Source: Chromatiaceae bacterium
GTDB lineage: Bacteria; Pseudomonadota; Gammaproteobacteria; Chromatiales; Chromatiaceae
Assembly: GCA_024235175.1 (NCBI GenBank)
Contig: JACKMX010000003.1
Span: forward strand, 186,001-250,000
Length of the DNA: 64,000 nt
Reading direction: 5' to 3'
The translations under genes were made by a program, and so were the position numbers. How positions within the stretch are numbered: position 1 is the first letter of the stretch; every line of letters begins with the position of its first letter. The notes beneath the pieces were generated by a model. It was given only the letters and a program-made list of their open reading frames with translations. It had not been told where the DNA came from and ran no database searches. This document shows positions 61,492-64,000 of this stretch, piece after piece.

Positions 61492-64000
61492 ATGGCCTAT
61501 GCTTTCACCGAGAAAAAGCGCATTCGCAAAGATTTCGGAAAACGTCCGATTATCCTTCAGGTGCCTTATTTATTGGCAACCCAGATCGATTCCTATCGCA
61601 ATTTTCTTCAGGATGGCAAAAAAGCCGATGCACGGGAGGAGCGAGGGTTGCATGCTGCCTTCATGTCCGTATTCCCGATTGTGAGCTACTCAGGCAATGC
61701 AATGCTTGAGTATGTCAGTTACCGCCTCGGGGCCCCTATTTTCGATGTGCGTGAGTGCCAGCTTCGGGGCACCACCTTCGCAGCTCCTCTGCGGGTGCTG
61801 GTGCGTCTGGTGATTTATGACAAGGAAGCACCTGCCGGCTCGAAAGTGGTCAAGGACATCCGCGAGCAGGAGGTCTACATGGGCGAACTGCCGCTGATGA
61901 CCGATAACGGCACGTTCGTGATCAATGGTACCGAGCGGGTGATAGTTTCCCAGTTGCATCGTTCACCAGGCGTCTTTTTCGACCACGATAAGGGTAAGAC
62001 TCATTCGTCTGGAAAGCTGCTGTTCTCCGCCCGGGTGATTCCTTATCGCGGATCCTGGCTGGATTTGGAGTTTGATCCTAAAGATAACCTGTTTGTCCGA
62101 ATCGACCGCCGCCGTAAGCTTCCGGCCACGATTCTGTTGCGCGCCCTGGGATATGAGACTGAAGAGATCCTCGATATGTTTTTCGAGACCGATCTTTTTG
62201 CACTCACCAAGACCAAGGCTAAGTTGACCCTGGTTCCTGAACGGCTGCGCGGCGAAACAGCCACTTTTGACATCAAATCCGGTAATGATGTGATTGTGGA
62301 ATCGGGGCGCAGGGTGACTCAGCGTCATATCCGTATGTTGGAGGAAGCTGGCGTCAAACAGCTTGATGTCCCGTTTGATTTTCTACATGGAAAAGTGTTG
62401 TCGAGCAATATTATCGATAAAGAGACCGGAGAGCTGCTGGCTAACGCCAACGATGAAATTACCGAGGAGTTGTTGCAGCGCCTGCTGGACGGCGGAATCA
62501 AAAAGATTACCACCTTGTTCACCAATGATCTCGATCATGGTGCCTATATCTCCTCCACTTTGCGCATTGATCCTTCCGCTTCGCAGCTGGAGGCCCAAGT
62601 TGAGATCTATCGAATGATGCGGCCGGGAGAGCCGCCTACCAAGGAAGCGGCGCAGAATCTCTTCAAGAGTCTGTTTTTTACACCCGAGCGGTACGATCTT
62701 TCGGCCGTCGGACGAATGAAGTTCAACAAGCGCCTGGGAAGAGAGGAGGTTACAGGTGAAGGGATTCTCTCCAACGAGGATATTGTCGATGTACTCAGGG
62801 AGTTGGTGAATATCCGTAACGGCCAGGGTGTGGTGGACGATATCGATCATTTGGGTAACCGACGCATACGGTCAGTCGGCGAAATGGCGGAAAATCAGTT
62901 CCGGGTCGGACTGGTGCGTGTGGAACGAGCCGTTAAAGAGCGTCTGACGCTGGCAGAATCAGAGGGGCTGATGCCTCAGCAGATGATAAACGCCAAGCCG
63001 GTATCTGCAGCGATCAAGGAGTTTTTTGGCTCCAGCCAGCTGTCCCAGTTCATGGATCAGAACAATCCGCTATCTGAAGTCACCCACAAACGGCGTGTTT
63101 CGGCTTTGGGGCCGGGTGGCCTTGCGCGTGAGCGCGCCGGTTTCGAAGTTCGTGATGTACATCCGACACATTATGGCAGGGTGTGTCCGATCGAAACGCC
63201 TGAGGGACCGAATATCGGCCTGATCAATTCGTTGGCAGTATATTCGCGTACCAACGATTACGGCTTTTTGGAAACACCCTACCGCAAAGTTGTCAATGGT
63301 GTGGCTACCCATGAGATAGACTATCTCTCAGCCATCGAGGAGGGAAGGTTTGTTATTGCGCAGGCCAGCGCTACTCTGGATAAAAATAATCGCCTGATCG
63401 ATGATTTAGTCTCATGCCGGCATCAGAACGAATTTACCCTGTCATCACCGGAACGTATCGAATACATGGACGTCTCTCCGAGGCAAATTGTCTCTGTCGC
63501 TGCCTCCCTGATACCGTTCCTGGAGCACGATGACGCCAACCGCGCACTCATGGGTTCGAACATGCAGCGCCAGGCTGTTCCCACGTTGCGTGCTGAAAAA
63601 CCGCTGGTCGGTACCGGCATGGAACGCTCCGTAGCCGTGGATTCCGGTGTAACTGAAGTGGCCCGGCGGGGCGGTGTGGTCGACTCGGTCGATGCCGGGC
63701 GTATCGTCGTGCGGGTCAATGACGAAGAGACCGAGGCGGGTGAGCCGGGTGTGGATATTTATAATCTGACCAAATACACCCGTTCCAATCAGAATACCTG
63801 CATCAATCAGCGGCCGCTGGTCAAACCGGGGGATATCATCGCCCGTGGGGATGTGCTGGCGGACGGCCCCTCGACGGACATGGGTGAATTGGCGCTGGGC
63901 CAAAACATGCGTATCGCCTTTATGGCGTGGAATGGATACAACTTCGAGGATTCCATTCTGGTATCAGAGCGGGTGGTTCAGGAGGATCGGTTTACAACCA
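61492..64000 (+). CDS. rpoB: RNA polymerase beta subunit, 5' part
   Basis: RpoB forms half of the polymerase active centre. The frame starts AYAFTEKKRIRKDFGKRP and stays open for 836 codons to the right edge, where it is cut. Conserved blocks include TDNGTFVINGTERVIVSQLH, RSPGVFFDHDKGKT and the rifampicin region SSQLSQFMDQNNPLSEVTHK followed by RRVSALGPGG, with the sensitive-type Asp, His and Ser. ATG 61492 fits homologues; an in-frame ATG at 61450 has a closer ribosome site and would add 14 residues. Confidence 0.98.
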   Translation, partial: MAYAFTEKKRIRKDFGKRPIILQVPYLLATQIDSYRNFLQDGKKADAREERGLHAAFMSVFPIVSYSGNAMLEYVSYRLGAPIFDVRECQLRGTTFAAPLRVLVRLVIYDKEAPAGSKVVKDIREQEVYMGELPLMTDNGTFVINGTERVIVSQLHRSPGVFFDHDKGKTHSSGKLLFSARVIPYRGSWLDLEFDPKDNLFVRIDRRRKLPATILLRALGYETEEILDMFFETDLFALTKTKAKLTLVPERLRGETATFDIKSGNDVIVESGRRVTQRHIRMLEEAGVKQLDVPFDFLHGKVLSSNIIDKETGELLANANDEITEELLQRLLDGGIKKITTLFTNDLDHGAYISSTLRIDPSASQLEAQVEIYRMMRPGEPPTKEAAQNLFKSLFFTPERYDLSAVGRMKFNKRLGREEVTGEGILSNEDIVDVLRELVNIRNGQGVVDDIDHLGNRRIRSVGEMAENQFRVGLVRVERAVKERLTLAESEGLMPQQMINAKPVSAAIKEFFGSSQLSQFMDQNNPLSEVTHKRRVSALGPGGLARERAGFEVRDVHPTHYGRVCPIETPEGPNIGLINSLAVYSRTNDYGFLETPYRKVVNGVATHEIDYLSAIEEGRFVIAQASATLDKNNRLIDDLVSCRHQNEFTLSSPERIEYMDVSPRQIVSVAASLIPFLEHDDANRALMGSNMQRQAVPTLRAEKPLVGTGMERSVAVDSGVTEVARRGGVVDSVDAGRIVVRVNDEETEAGEPGVDIYNLTKYTRSNQNTCINQRPLVKPGDIIARGDVLADGPSTDMGELALGQNMRIAFMAWNGYNFEDSILVSERVVQEDRFTT

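Overview
The window is a chromosomal segment of a gammaproteobacterium. Gene orders that are typical of that class follow one another: lptD-surA-pdxA, accBC-prmA-dusB-fis-purHD, dacA-ybeD-lipB-lipA, mreBCD-mrdA-rodA-mltB-rlpA, hemA-prfA-prmC, ispE-tRNA-Gln-prs-rplY-pth, and tRNA(Tyr-Gly-Thr)-tuf-tRNA(Trp)-secE-nusG-rplKAJL-rpoB. A NosD-like C-terminus at the left edge and a DsrC/TusE-family gene beside cysB hint at a nitrous-oxide-reducing, sulfur-metabolising lineage (Chromatiales or Sedimenticola-like). That placement is an inference. I see no phage, transposase, CRISPR or toxin-antitoxin locus; almost everything is housekeeping.

Layout. 1-5.9 kb: end of nosD, a DUF6524 membrane protein, apaH and apaG, an ankyrin protein, a small membrane protein, a GnnA-like oxidoreductase, cysB, and a cysteine-poor DsrC-like gene. 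These lie between apaG and pdxA, where ksgA usually sits. 5.9-17.5 kb: pdxA, surA and lptD (outer-membrane biogenesis); amgK divergent from lptD; then purD, an isolated lpxA, purH, fis and dusB. A 21-bp inverted-repeat element lies between lpxA and purH. 17.9-25.7 kb: a zinc-ribbon protein, prmA, accC, accB, aroQ, a TlpA-like thioredoxin, dsbD with a duplicated N-terminal domain, and cutA. 25.8-30.3 kb: fxsA, a YdcF-like gene, lipA, lipB, ybeD, dacA. 30.3-37.7 kb: the elongasome block rlpA, mltB, rodA, mrdA, mreD, mreC, mreB, all on the minus strand. 37.9-41.2 kb: gatCAB. 41.3-48.4 kb: a diguanylate cyclase, an ANTAR response regulator, a methyltransferase, moeB, an unknown protein, prmC, prfA, hemA. 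48.5-55.5 kb: lbcA-like TPR lipoprotein, ispE, tRNA-Gln, prs, rplY, pth and a FadL-family porin. 55.6-64 kb: three tRNAs, tuf, tRNA-Trp, secE, nusG, rplK, rplA, L10 leader, rplJ, rplL and the first two thirds of rpoB, which runs off the right edge.

The functional emphasis is the cell envelope: peptidoglycan elongation and recycling, LPS assembly, lipoproteins and periplasmic thiol chemistry. The rest is mainly translation and transcription machinery plus purine, fatty-acid and lipoate synthesis. No clearly new defence or biosynthetic system is visible. The points most worth a second look are: the 97-bp tandem repeat bounded by a 17-bp palindrome and a terminator inside the nusG-rplK gap; the inverted-repeat element before lpxA; a hairpin motif found downstream of two tRNA genes; the DsrC-like protein lacking the family cysteines next to cysB; an mreC without an ordinary start codon where homology begins; and DsbD with two complete alpha domains.
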